This document shows positions 45,790-55,795 of a DNA stretch of 64,000 bases, in pieces. Under the pieces are notes generated by a model. It was not told the origin of the DNA. It saw only the letters and a program-made list of their open reading frames with translations, and did no database searches. The position numbers and the translations under genes were made by a program. Origin of the DNA: Rhizophagus irregularis (lineage: Eukaryota; Glomeromycota; Glomeromycetes; Glomerales; Glomeraceae); assembly GCF_026210795.1 (NCBI RefSeq), contig NC_089456.1:3350501-3414500 (forward strand), read 5' to 3'. Positions within the stretch are counted from its first letter, which is position 1; the number at the start of each line of letters is the position of its first letter.

Positions 45790-48009
45790 TTATTGACTAT
45801 TGTTTGGAAGTATTGTGTCTTTGTATCCATTATTCAGACTGGTATCTTGACTATTTGGAGTAATTTTGTTCATAAAGTTCTCGAACATGTAGTGCATATT
45901 AGAAAGGGATAAAAACGCTGAATCCATTCTTTTCTCAAAGTTATCCAGTCTTTCATTTTCTTTTTTGTCTAATGTCTCTTGTACATCAACCAACATGTTA
46001 CTGTCTTGTTGTGTCGAAGTTTGCGGCGAGATAGTTGCAGTCATTTGTGTCATTCGTTCTGTCTCGATCGGAGCAGCTTCTCTACTTTGTGTCTCAACGT
46101 TAGTTGGCCTGATAAAGATGTCAACTTTTTTATCTCTCACGATTTCCATTGTTCTAATACGTTTATTATTGCTATTCTTAAAAGTTTCATTGACTGTACC
46201 AAAACTTAGGCTAACTTGTCGTGTATCACTCGGCACTTTTGAATTGAGAATCTGGACTTCTACGTTCGCAAGCCTGTTGTTAAATTTATTTAACAGGTTG
46301 GTGAATTGTTCCATTTTTGCTTCTAGTTTTGTTAACTGGTCTGCTGTACTGGATTGGATAGCATTTTCACTCCATGGTCTTCGTTGGGTTGTGTGTCACT
46401 GGTAAAAAAATGGTCTATCCTACACATATCCTACACATATCTTACATATATCAGGATACTTCCAATGTAGAAAATGTCATACACAAATAATACACATATC
46501 AAATACACATATAGGGAATTAACTTATATATATAGTATACCTATCAGGTACCTGATATATGTATGATATATATATTAGTACTCGATATGTGTATGATATG
46601 TGTATTATTTGTGTATGATTTTCTACATTTTGAGTACCCAATATGTGTAAGATATGTGTAGGATAAATCATTTTTTTACCAGTGTGTGCGTTCTCTTTTT
46701 GTTTCCCTTTGTTATTTACTGGATTTACCTGTTGTTGTTTGGCGGCAGATTGTGGGTTATTGCTATTGCTTGAGCCTTGATTAGAATTCATTTTAGCGAT
46801 GTTCACATAACTATTTTGTTTATCTTCCAGTTATCTAAGCCGTCTTCCCAATAATTGGTTAGTTCTTCATATCATTGTTTCGGAAATAGTGGATTAAAAC
46901 CCCCTTTAGCAGTGGGTGCCTTTACTTGATATCTTTTATAAATTGATTGATAAACACTATGCGTACGTTGCGCTTGTTGGTATTTATTGTTTTCTGGGCA
47001 GTTTCTAAGCTTGTGAAATGATGATCTACATACATGGCATGTATTTTTATCCACAAAATTGAGCCCTTTATTGTTATATGAAAATTTGTGTTTTCGCGTC
47101 ACCCATTTCTTGTTCAGAATCGAAATAGAACCATACGAAACGTTCTTTTTCGTAATTTCTTGAAAATTTATTTTTGGGTAGGAATATAGCTTTCGCCTTT
47201 GTGATATTGGCTATCTCTGCTAGGTCAATGGCACATGTACTACTAGGTAAGTTAGCTAGTTTAAGTACGTATTTGAATCTGTGATTTCTTTCTTCCCTAG
47301 ATAAGGTGGATGGGAATACTCTGAATACATGTTTACAGAATCTAATTACCCATTCTTTTTTGAAACGTTCTTCTAATTTGTTGTCAGCGAATGTTACTGC
47401 CACCTCGTAATATAGTTGTTTAATATTGAATTTGATACTCTTTACGTTCCCAATCGAGCGTAGGTGTTGCTCGAAAATATCTTTTTCTATATCTAATGGT
47501 ACATCCCAGATGCGGATTTCGTATGACTGTTGATTATCTTGTGCTTGGTTGATCCCTTCAATTTTACAAAATCTAACCTTATTACCTTTAATGATTTGGC
47601 GCTCCAAAACTTTCTGAGCTGATTGTTCTGACTCATATGTAGCTTTGATTACTTTAATACCTTTTATAGTTGTAACAACGTATGTCCTCAACCCTGGTAC
47701 ATCTGAAATAATCTGATAAACGTAATTCTTTTTTTCTGTAGGGTTTTGTTCTAGAATAATTTCGAGCGGAAAAAAAAGTTGGAACTGTTTGGCTTTCCCA
47801 ATAACGGTCCAACTTTGTTGCGGTTGTTTATCTGACTTGTCTAGCGCTGTGCTAACAGTCGGTTCATTTTCCTTATGAGACGGTGCATGCACGGAGGAGC
47901 ACAGTCTTTGACCGTTGTTGTTCTCAGGTTGTTGAACTACGGCTTGGTTCAAAGAGAAAGCGTTATTGCTTCCTGACGGTTGTGAAGAGGTAAACTCAAC
48001 CCCTTCCAT
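45790..48009 (-). pseudogene. LINE ORF1: RRM-like and zinc-knuckle RNA-binding protein, interrupted
   Basis: ATG at 48009 opens 311 codons with a Gln/Ser-rich start. An RRM-like region follows: SYEIRIWDVPLDIEKDIF, NVKSIKFNIKQLYYEV, RFCKHVFRVFPSTLSREE. After a frame change near 47090 a C-x2-C-x4-H-x4-C knuckle (CHVCRSSFHKLRNC) appears. A further frame (46806 on) is cut by the CACTA-like hairpin at 46684. Removing it with one TGT brings the flanking codons into the same frame (KENAH next to TQRRPW). The C-terminal part (46314-45790) carries a coiled-coil start, FTNLLNKFNNRLANVEVQI. ORF1 proteins coat the LINE RNA. Confidence 0.72.
46397..46684. mobile_element. Palindromic CACTA-like hairpin element, copy 2
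   Basis: Same termini as copy 1 (CACTGGTAAAAAAATG ... CCAGTG), with the 3-bp duplication TGT (46394-46396, 46685-46687). It is 288 bp and palindromic with a few more mismatches than copy 1. It sits in the coding part of LINE ORF1, which it interrupts. Confidence 0.85.
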
Positions 48010-48155
48010 CTCTCTCCTTTTATAATATACGAAATAAACGATTTCTTATGGCTTTCCTTATAACTTTTCTATATGTAACTGTAAAATTTTTATTATAAAC
48101 TGCAGTGTGAGAATTTGTCCTAATAATCGACGGAGAGAGTTTTTTTATCGCTTTT

Positions 48156-48175
48156 ATTAAAAAATATTATTATTT
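48156..48175. repeat. LINE target-site duplication (right copy)
   Basis: attaaaaaatattattattt, one base different from 31594-31613. Confidence 0.65.
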
Positions 48176-48312
48176 ATATATTTTTATAAATATATAAATT
48201 TTATATAAAAAATTATTTAACTTTATATAAAAGTTATAAATTTATATAATTTTATCGATCTTAAAATTTCCTGATGAATATGTAAAGTTTTATTATACTC
48301 CAATATAAAGAA
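48176..48312. other. AT-rich spacer
   Basis: Almost pure A/T with TTTATATAAAA-like repeats. No gene. Confidence 0.35.
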
Positions 48313-48316
48313 ATGG

Positions 48317-48505
48317 ATGGATATTAACAGAGATTGTGAAAAAGATCTTGCTAAATGGATTAGAACTGGTAAAATTATTTATAAAGAGAATATTTATGTA
48401 GGAATTGAATGTTGCAAAGGTTTTGTTGATACATTAAATGGTGGTAAAGCTGTTGTAAAATTATTCAATTACCAATATCAATTAATAAATTGTAGGAGTT
48501 ATTGA
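48317..48505 (+). pseudogene. C-terminal fragment of a medium-chain reductase (alkenal/prostaglandin reductase type)
   Basis: The 62-codon frame reads KDLAKWIRTGKIIYKENIYV, then GIECCKGFVDTLNGGKAVVK. This matches the conserved end of zinc-independent NADP-dependent medium-chain dehydrogenases, with the pattern L-x-x-W-[IV]-[RK]-x-G-K-[IL]-x-[YA]-K-E-x-[IV]-x-x-G-[IFL]-E and G-K-x-V-V-K. The Rossmann and catalytic parts are missing. Upstream is AT-rich DNA beside the LINE, so the gene was probably truncated or is an exon without its partners. The residues after VVKLF look like read-through. Confidence 0.6.
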
Positions 48506-48696
48506 GAGTAAAATTTCCCATTAGGCAAATATTCTTCTAAATATATTTTTTATAAGAAATAATAAACATATAAAACTACCATTAATGTAAAAGAATATAT
48601 TAAATAAAAGGTGATTTTATTGCTCACCAGAGCTGCATCAGAATTTGATTAAGAAACATTTTTTCTTCACGAATTTGTTGATTTAAGGTTAATATA

Positions 48697-50064
48697 TTAA
48701 CGTTTGTAATATTCATCAAGATCATCTTTAAATTTATATGATTCCTTAAAATCTTTCAGTTCATCTTTTAAAACTAAAATAATAGATATTATTTTAGTAA
48801 TTTAAAAAAAAAAAAATTTTTTTTTTACTTACTATAATCTTTTAATCCTTTTCCAAAATTTTTGTGACAAATTATTGAATTTATCATTGTAATTATTGTT
48901 ATAAAAAATGAATTTACATCCAGATTAAGATTAATTGTTGTTTCTATATATAAATTGGTTAGTTTAAACTTCTAGAATATTTATTGTCATATTTACAATA
49001 CCTAAAATATATCCAGAAACATATTTTTCTTGTGAAGTTAGTACTTTAGAATCCGCAATTAAATTATAAGTATAGTATACACAAAGAGTTAAACTAATAA
49101 GATAAAAAACAATCATTATATTTTTTGATTCATTGCGAACCTATAAATGAAATAAATATTATAATTAATCCCTTTTTTTCATAAAAGTAAAAGTTTAAAC
49201 TAGTTACCCCTTTAATCATTATTAAAGCAATTATACATAATAAGATACTTGGCCAAGGTATACACTTCCAGAGATCAATCGGACTGTTTACGTCAGTTCT
49301 GTATATAGATATATAAGTATCCACCGAAAACATAGCAGCTAAAATTTGTGCGTGACACAAAGTTAGTTGCAAATAATACCACATATAGATTTCTGTAAAG
49401 TATATTGATATGATATTTTAGAATAGTATATAAAAAAATTCAACTTTAAAAAATGAAAAATTTTAACTTCTAATTTTGGTATCTATTTCTTTGTTCGGAT
49501 TGATAATCACAAATAAGCTTTTCCTAAATGTACAAATTAGACTTTTTTAAGTTTAAGTTAATGTAGATTACAAATTAATAATTTATTTACCCTTCACGAC
49601 ATATCCAAGTACTAACTATAAGCAAAATAAGTAATATTGTATGTAAACCTACAAACGCTAAAGAACTGGAAATTCTTTCAAGATAATAATATATGAAATA
49701 AATATATACAATGAGTGTTACATTCACGAAAAAATATATCATTATATGGTTAATAGTTCTGAATGTTGCCTAAAAAATACAATAAATAACCGCACTTTAA
49801 AAATTAGATCATAATTTATAAAGGAGCTCTTACTATAATTACCGTAATAATTCCAGATGTAATCACTAACATTGAATTAAAAAAAAACTCTAGAATATAT
49901 ACAAGAGCTCTCTCTATGTTATTTCTTTTTATAATCCAAACGAAAATGTTTCCGACCAAGACAGCAAAAGAATTTGTAATAATGATTATACAAATTAAAT
50001 TCTCTCTTAAATATGGAAGGAAATTCTTCTTGAATTCGTCAAAATATTGAGAAATTTTCTCCAT
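48697..50064 (-). CDS. Seven-exon gene for a 325-aa multi-spanning membrane protein (7-8 TM)
   Basis: Exons in transcript order: 50064-49834, 49769-49591, 49523-49468, 49392-49208, 49140-49002, 48943-48833, 48773-48697. All introns are 58-75 bp with GT...AG ends, and the exons sum to 978 nt with one open frame of 326 codons. The donor of intron 3 (GTTAAA) is the weakest. After a charged N-terminus (EKISQYFDEFKKNFLPYL) come hydrophobic spans such as LICIIIITNSFAVLVGN, IMIYFFVNVTLIVYIYF, HTILLILLIVSTWI, PSILLCIIALIMIK, IMIVFYLISLTLCVYY. The tail is charged (KDELKDFKESYKFKDDLDEY). The topology resembles a GPCR-like receptor, but no signature motif is seen, so the function is open. It is divergent from the gene at 50615. 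Confidence 0.72.
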
Positions 50065-50243
50065 GTTTGTTATGTTTGTTTAACGGGATATTACTCTATG
50101 GTTAAAATATACTAAAAGTTTTCTTGGGATTGTTACTAGACGGTTAGGATTTTACTTTTGCAGAAATTAATTGCATATTTAAATACATTACCGAGAATCA
50201 ATTTCTGTACTAGTAGTACAAAAAGCCAAAATGAATACATCTT

Positions 50244-50458
50244 TCAAAAATTTCGGGTACTACCCCGGATTCGGGCTTTTACTTTCAAAGCCTTGGCTTT
50301 TTTACCGTACTTGGCTTTTATCCACTTATCCGTGGGCTTTCATAGCCTTTGGGCTTATCCTATATTCATACTTAGAGCTCAATATAAAGAACCGTAGAAA
50401 TTTTGTATAATTGTTTATATTGAGCTCTGCATCCAAGGGTAGTACCCGAAGTTTTTGA
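50244..50458. mobile_element. MITE-like inverted repeat in the shared promoter region
   Basis: Ends read TCAAAAATTTCGGGTACTAC and, inverted, the same with one or two changes (50437-50458). A second inverted pair, GAGCTCAATATAAA / TTTATATTGAGCTC, lies inside at about 50372-50426. The part between has repeated GGCTTTT motifs. No clear target duplication. It lies between the start codons of two divergent membrane-protein genes. Confidence 0.55.
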
Positions 50459-50614
50459 TCAGAACGGCGCTTCATAATTTTCGAAAATAAGCTTCGATTG
50501 TTTTTTTACCATATATGGTTCCTGCGTGTTGCCAAAAAAAAAAAATTTCAAAATTAGGATTGGTCTATAAAATAGCAGAAGGAACCTAGCTTGTATTAAA
50601 CTCTCATAATAAAA

Positions 50615-52167
50615 ATGTCTATTTTTAAATCTTTTGGTCTTTTTCGAAAAACAGAACCTAAATTTTTCAACATATTACGATTGTTGACTGCTCTCGTCTT
50701 TACATGTGCTCTTGGGTATTATGTTTGGATTTCACTTAACAAATTCGTTTCCGAAATTAATCCTATATCTTTAACATATCCAAGTATCTAATTTACGTTA
50801 TATATAATGTAAAATCTTTAAACCTTAGTTAACTTTTTTTTTTTTAAAAAAAAATAGAGTTTCATATTTGCCCAAAAACTTTAAGTAAGAGGTTTAAAAA
50901 AACATTATTTTAAGGTTGCAATATATACTTATCAATTTCATAATGAAAGGCGACGATAATAATTCAATAGCAAGAATATCATTATACAATTTATACCATA
51001 ATAGATCAGATTCTCATTGGTATATTATTATTCCTAATAATTATTCGGTCAATGATGACAATAAACGTAAGTTGATTTATATTAAAATTTGACGAATGAT
51101 TTTTAAAAATTTAATTATTTTTCTATTTCACAGTTATGACCAAATTTTATCCGAACATGACTAACAATTTATACAACAACAGTGTTATTAATGGTATTAA
51201 TGGTAGTGATGATAATCGTTGTATGGAATTTGCATTTAGAAATGACTACATCAAAAATCCCAAAGGACATCATAAGAACGCTCTCCTCTTTATTATTACT
51301 TTGGATAATTCTTCAATTTATAATTACTTCGAAATTATTTTTGAATCATTTTACATTACAACAAAAGTTACGAAATCACTTAGTGATGATGAACAAGATA
51401 TTAATGAGGTGAAATTAAGTCAAAATCAATACTTTATTACTCCAGGACGATTTCATATGTGTACTTTTTATTTCAAAAGTGCGAAATATTATTCTACATC
51501 TCTTTCTGGTCTTCTTGGTTTTGATGCAGATCAAGATGAAATGGATATTGTAATAGAAGATAATATACTCTCTCAATTGCCAAATACTTTCAATACTGTG
51601 TTAGAATTGACATATAAATATGATTTCATAGTTAATGATGATGTTAAGACATTTGAAAATAATGGTAATTAATAATTTTATATCAATATTCGTATTTATC
51701 AATATTCGTATTTGAATAATTTTTACAATTAATTTTCCTCTTTCTTTTAGTTATAAAACTTATATCAAGTTTTGGTGGTTTTTATAGTGCTATAAGCGGA
51801 GTATTTATTTTACTATTTGGCGCTTCAAAACTTTCTCCATGGTAAATATTTTAAATCATTTGAAACGATATTGAAAAATTTTTAACGATTTATCATATTT
51901 ATTCTAAGGGGAATTTGTCAAATGTACTTGTTACGTTGTTGGCCATGTCGTCGGAGTTTTAAAAAACATTTGGCAAATAGATACGTTTCTCGTGCAGGAA
52001 TACCATTAGCAGATGATCCATGTAGTCTACCAGAGGGTGGTAGAATCGAAGATAGAGTAGCCGTATTGGAAATTTTGTTAAAAGAGTATTACATTGATAA
52101 TTATTATCTAGATGATTTAAGAAAAACACATGAAAGATATTTTAAAAATACAAATACTAAGAAATGA
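50615..52167 (+). CDS. Six-exon gene for a 408-aa membrane protein with conserved C-terminal region
   Basis: Exons: 50615-50783, 50860-50884, 50915-51066, 51134-51664, 51751-51841, 51909-52167, summing to 1,227 nt in one frame. ATG at 50615 is followed by FKSFGLFRKTEPKFFNILR and one TM span (LLTALVFTCALGYYVWISL). A long presumably external part follows, then a second TM span, SSFGGFYSAISGVFILLFG, and a cytoplasmic end, LLRCWPCRRSFKKHLANRY with LPEGGRIEDRVAVLEILLK. I recognise this as a repeated family type in this kind of fungus but know no function. The 25-nt exon and 30-nt intron near 50860-50914 are the least certain part. Confidence 0.72.
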
Positions 52168-52377
52168 AAATGTATGATAATATACGTTTATAAGAAGCTA
52201 AAATTTAACCATTAAATTGTTTCTTTTTTCTTTTCTTGTAGTAACCGGGTTTAACTTAAACTACTTTAATAATTAGGAAATTATTATCTGTTATCAATTT
52301 AAGTACTTACCAATGAAATTTACTTTGATTGTTTGTATTATATTAAAATAAAAAAAAAATTACAAGAAACTTTCGCC

Positions 52378-52647
52378 ATGTCTCAATCATCTCAATCATC
52401 TCAAAGCAGTGTAATTAATAATGAATACGAGTGGTGTAAGCAATGTCAGATAAACTTTTTAACAGAAAATTTTACAAAATGGACTAGCGAAAATGAAATA
52501 ATTGATGATTTCATTCAAGAAACGCAATTAAACGTTGATGAATACGATAATGTATTATTTGAATGGATTCTGTATAATCAGTTTAACGTTAAAGAAATAA
52601 GCAAAAGTGATTCCACTCCAGTATATTCAGTGATATGGGAGAAATGA
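52378..52647 (+). CDS. N-terminal part of a kinase-type protein, truncated
   Basis: The frame is open from 52333 at a non-ATG codon; the ATG at 52378 begins MSQSSQSSQSSVINNEYEW. Then CKQCQINFLTENFTKWTSEN and FIQETQLNVDEYDNVLFEW lead to a degenerate glycine-loop-like end (VKEISKSDSTPVYSVIWEK). This is the Cys-pair leader found before the catalytic domain in the expanded kinase family of these fungi. The stop at 52645 comes right where the catalytic lobe should begin. It may be expressed as a short protein, or it is the 5' end of the pseudogene that follows. Confidence 0.55.
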   Translation: MSQSSQSSQSSVINNEYEWCKQCQINFLTENFTKWTSENEIIDDFIQETQLNVDEYDNVLFEWILYNQFNVKEISKSDSTPVYSVIWEK

Positions 52648-52689
52648 TGAAAATGAATTGATAAATTTAATTATAAATACATCTATATC

Positions 52690-53578
52690 TTTTAATGTAA
52701 TAATAACTTTGTATTAATAGGTTAAAACATATACAATTATAATATACCCTTCTCAGCAAACCAGATACGAAAGATTATATCATGGTTTCAATATTGTGAA
52801 GAATATTGTAAATAATGCGGTGAGAAGAATACTGACAAACGGTGGTGTAAACTGACAAATAAATTATTTTATGAAAGAGTTTGCAAACTGGATGTTTTCA
52901 TTCAAGAAAAGCAATTTAGCATTGATAAGCGTGATGACAAAATATTTGAATGGATACCATACGATCGGTTTAATGGCGTTAAGGAAATTAATGACGGGAT
53001 GGATGAGAAATCGGATGAAAGGATTAATTTAAAATGTTTACGTAACTTAAAAACAATACCGACGAATTTTTGAACGAGGTAGTTTAGAAAATTAAACACT
53101 TCTTTAATGTAATAATAATTTTTTATTAATAGGTTAAAGCATACTTGGCAAACGAAACAGAAATATACGGAATATCTCAAAATCCAGATACGAAAGATTA
53201 TGTTATGGTTCTTAAGAAAGAATAAATGTTGTGAAAAATGTGATAAGAGATATATCAATACATGGTAAACCATGTCAAATAAAAGAGTTTCGCAAACTGG
53301 ACCAGTGAAAATGACAAGATTGACGATTTTTATCCAAGAAATGCAATTACGCATTAATAGTAAAGCTGTTTAATATTTGAATGGATACCATACAATAAGT
53401 TCAATAGTGTTAAAGAAATAGGTAAAAGTGATTACTCTGCAATATGGAATGATCCTACAATAATGATAAAACGGAATTAATTAGAGAGTCAGATGAAAAA
53501 GTTAATAAAATTGTTATAATTTTATTGGAACCTTTTCTTTAATGTAATAATGATTTCTGTTTTAAATATTTTTACTAG
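52690..53578 (+). pseudogene. Tandemly duplicated kinase leader fragments
   Basis: At least two further copies of the leader follow, each with stops and shifts: FIQEKQFSIDKRDDKIFEW (about 52890-52960) and FIQEMQLRINSKAV then a broken FEW (about 53320-53380). Between them recur pieces of a kinase N-lobe, such as NETEIYGISQNPDTKDYVMV (about 53160-53215) and a degraded version near 52740-52790. Each unit starts after an intron end of the form ATTAATAGGTTAAA. The array is an iterated partial duplication of one kinase gene of roughly 400 bp per unit. Confidence 0.55.
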
Positions 53579-53586
53579 GTTAAAAC

Positions 53587-53971
53587 AGGGCCTCTTTACT
53601 TTGTTGTAGGGTTTACAATAAAAATTGCCTCCGCGTACGAATTTCAATAAATTTTACCTTCGCGTACAGATTTACTCCAGAATTGGGGTTCGACGTACAA
53701 AACTCATATAAATATACTTTTTATCATTTTTTTTTTGTCAATTAATTTAATCATAAATATGAATCCCAGCAAAAGAAGTATCCAAATATTTAAAATAATA
53801 TAAAAAATTTTTGTGAAGTTCCTCGTATAGAAATCGAATTTTCAAAAAGTTTGATGTAACAGAAATGTGATTATTAAAAAAAAAGTTCAGTGTATGGAAG
53901 ACCTGAAGTTTAACGTACGGATTTTTGTACGGAAGTGGGCGGAAGTTTCATTGATAAAACTGTGGGGCCCT
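53587..53971. mobile_element. hAT-like MITE inserted in the kinase pseudogene (385 bp)
   Basis: Ends AGGGCCTC and (inverted) AGGGCCCC, flanked by a perfect 8-bp duplication GTTAAAAC (53579-53586, 53972-53979). The interior has repeated CGTAC motifs (GCGTACGAATTT, GCGTACAGATTT, AACGTACGGATTTTTGTAC). No coding capacity. Confidence 0.75.
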
Positions 53972-53979
53972 GTTAAAAC

Positions 53980-54663
53980 ATACTTGTTGAAGGACATGCC
54001 AATAATGACATTCTTAAAATAAATAGAATTTCTCAACATCCAGACACAAAGGATTATGGTTCTTGCGTATGCGAAGGGTGGAAATTTTCAGGATTGGATG
54101 GGATTGAAATGAGTATTAGCCGATATTTGTAAAAGACTCGCAGAAATTCATCAAAGGAGGATGGTTCACCGTGACTTTCACACAGGAAATATATTGTTCA
54201 AATTTGATACTTATTCGATTCTGAACTTAATGCATTTATTTCAGATATGGAATTGTGCGGGAAATTGGTAATATGGATAATAAAAATATTTATGGCGTCA
54301 TGCCTTATGTAGGACTAGAAACCTATACTCAAGCAGCGGACGTATATACAGTAGCTTTGGTATGATTATACTGCCACCCACTAGAAGACAACTTTTTGCT
54401 GACAGTAAACATGATGATATATGTAAAGAAATTAGACCAGAAATATACGAGCCAGAAGCACCAAAATGCTACATTGACTTAATAAGAAGGTGCTGGGATC
54501 CAAATCCGGAAATTGAGGAAATGATTTTTTCGTTTCAAGAATCATACTATGGAAATGATCACGAATTCAATGAACAGTTTAGAGAAGCAGAAAAATATAG
54601 AAAGATCATTTTGAGGAAGATAATGATATTAATTATCAGCCATTTATACATCTCGGTTGCTTA
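53980..54663 (+). pseudogene. Protein kinase catalytic domain, decayed
   Basis: Frames in succession read KINRISQHPDTKDY, YAKGGNFQDWMG, DICKRLAEIHQRRMVHRDFH with TGNILFKFD (the HRD catalytic loop), YGVMPYVGLETY with QAADVYTVAL, then an open frame from 54362 with DICKEIRPEIYEPEAPKCYI and RRCWDPNPEIEEM. The DFG region is changed to a broken LFQIWNCAG stretch and the APE motif to GLE. Several shifts and stops are present. This is the TKL-like kinase family expanded in Rhizophagus-type fungi. Confidence 0.65.
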
Positions 54664-55795
54664 ATCTTTATTTATCTGACTGCTTAGACTGTGAAATATG
54701 ATTCAGGTTGGATAAGAACATGAAATAATATTTTGTCATTAAGTATTATTATTATCAAAATATCGTTAAATGTTATTATCCCCTACTTATATGATGTATT
54801 GCATCGTTGAATTTAAAGAAATAATTATTTTTGTTCAACATTGGTTATTTAGAGTAATATGTAATAAGGATCGGTTTGCCGTAATTGAAACACATATTTT
54901 GATCATTCACCGCAGTACAGGGCTAAACTACATAAAACCCATAATCCTGAGTTTGCAAATTTAAGATCGGATATAAATTTACTCTTGCAGAGGTCGAAGA
55001 TCGCCTATAATCAACCAGAGACGCGAGTTGATCTTCAGATCACACAGAATTTCTGCGCAACGCCGGTGAGTCTGTGCAACGTATTGATTTTCCATAATCG
55101 AAAAGAAGTTATGGTATGCTAACCAGCTAACCAGTTTTTCCGAGAAAAAAAGTGAAAAAATGCTTAGTTACACTACAGGTGATGCCCTATAAGTAAATAA
55201 TGACGACAAAACCATATGTCATGAAGGGCTAAGGACTTCGCAATTTCGAGATCGCCAGATCTCCATGTGAAAAGGTATGAAGATACTCATTGTGCTTTCA
55301 AAGCTTTTCTCGGCATCATACGACAATGTTAATCACGTTACCATGTCTCCTGTCCTTCGGTCCTTTCAGCAAGATATAAAGCATGTAGGAACTTGTGGAA
55401 GTTCAACCAACCTTTCTGCAATAACCTTCCCATAAAAAATTTAGTTTATGTATATGCCAGAAGTTATGCTTACATGGAGTGTGAGTAATTTTTCACTACG
55501 GGTCTTGTGTTTAGGAATGCAGTATGTCTTCGATAATGATATTATAAGTCTTCCGTTACCGTAATGCGGAAAATGTTTGCGATTGAGACCCCCTCCCTTT
55601 TCTCATATAATTCGAAAAAAAGAAATACACTTTCAAGATTTCGGAAAAATGTGACTGTAACGCCCTGAGATCTTTGATTGAGAGGATTTATCATACAGAC
55701 ATACAGTCATGATGATGATGACTCATCTGACGCACAACATATATACCACAAATCCTCCGAATTGTACAACTGTCCCACTATTTTTTAAATCGAAA
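54664..55795. other. Region without a clear gene
   Basis: No complete gene. A short coding-like patch near 54990-55080 reads SKIAYNQPETRVDLQITQN after a CTCTTGCAG 3' splice-like site. It may belong to an older copy of a REase-kinase leader. The rest looks non-coding, with G+C somewhat higher than the neighbours. Confidence 0.3.

Larger units (their letters stand above)
31614..48155 (-). mobile_element. LINE (APE-RT-RNase H), host to three later insertions
   Basis: Reading right to left: a 5' end near 48155, ORF1 (48009-45790) with an RRM-like domain and a zinc knuckle, ORF2 with an apurinic-type endonuclease, RT, RNase H and a C-terminal CCHC (45757-38935), a 3' UTR, and a poly-A (plus-strand T run at 31610-31621). 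A 20-bp duplication flanks the whole. Inside lie an LTR element (31635-38766), a hAT-like element (40257-41822) and a CACTA-like hairpin (46397-46684). Without them the LINE is about 7.5 kb, a normal full length. Domain order suggests a Tad/I-like group. Confidence 0.8.

Noticed and set aside
31614-48155. Possibility that the LINE and both LTR elements are one composite element
   Set aside because: Each has its own target duplication and terminal structures, and the LINE reading frames continue on the far side of the inserts.
50158-50397. 79-codon plus-strand frame between the divergent membrane-protein genes
   Set aside because: Covers the inverted-repeat element with repeated GGCTTTT motifs, and the frame starts from a non-ATG codon.
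54770-54964. 64-codon plus-strand frame
   Set aside because: No domain, no splice support, lies after the end of the kinase remnant.
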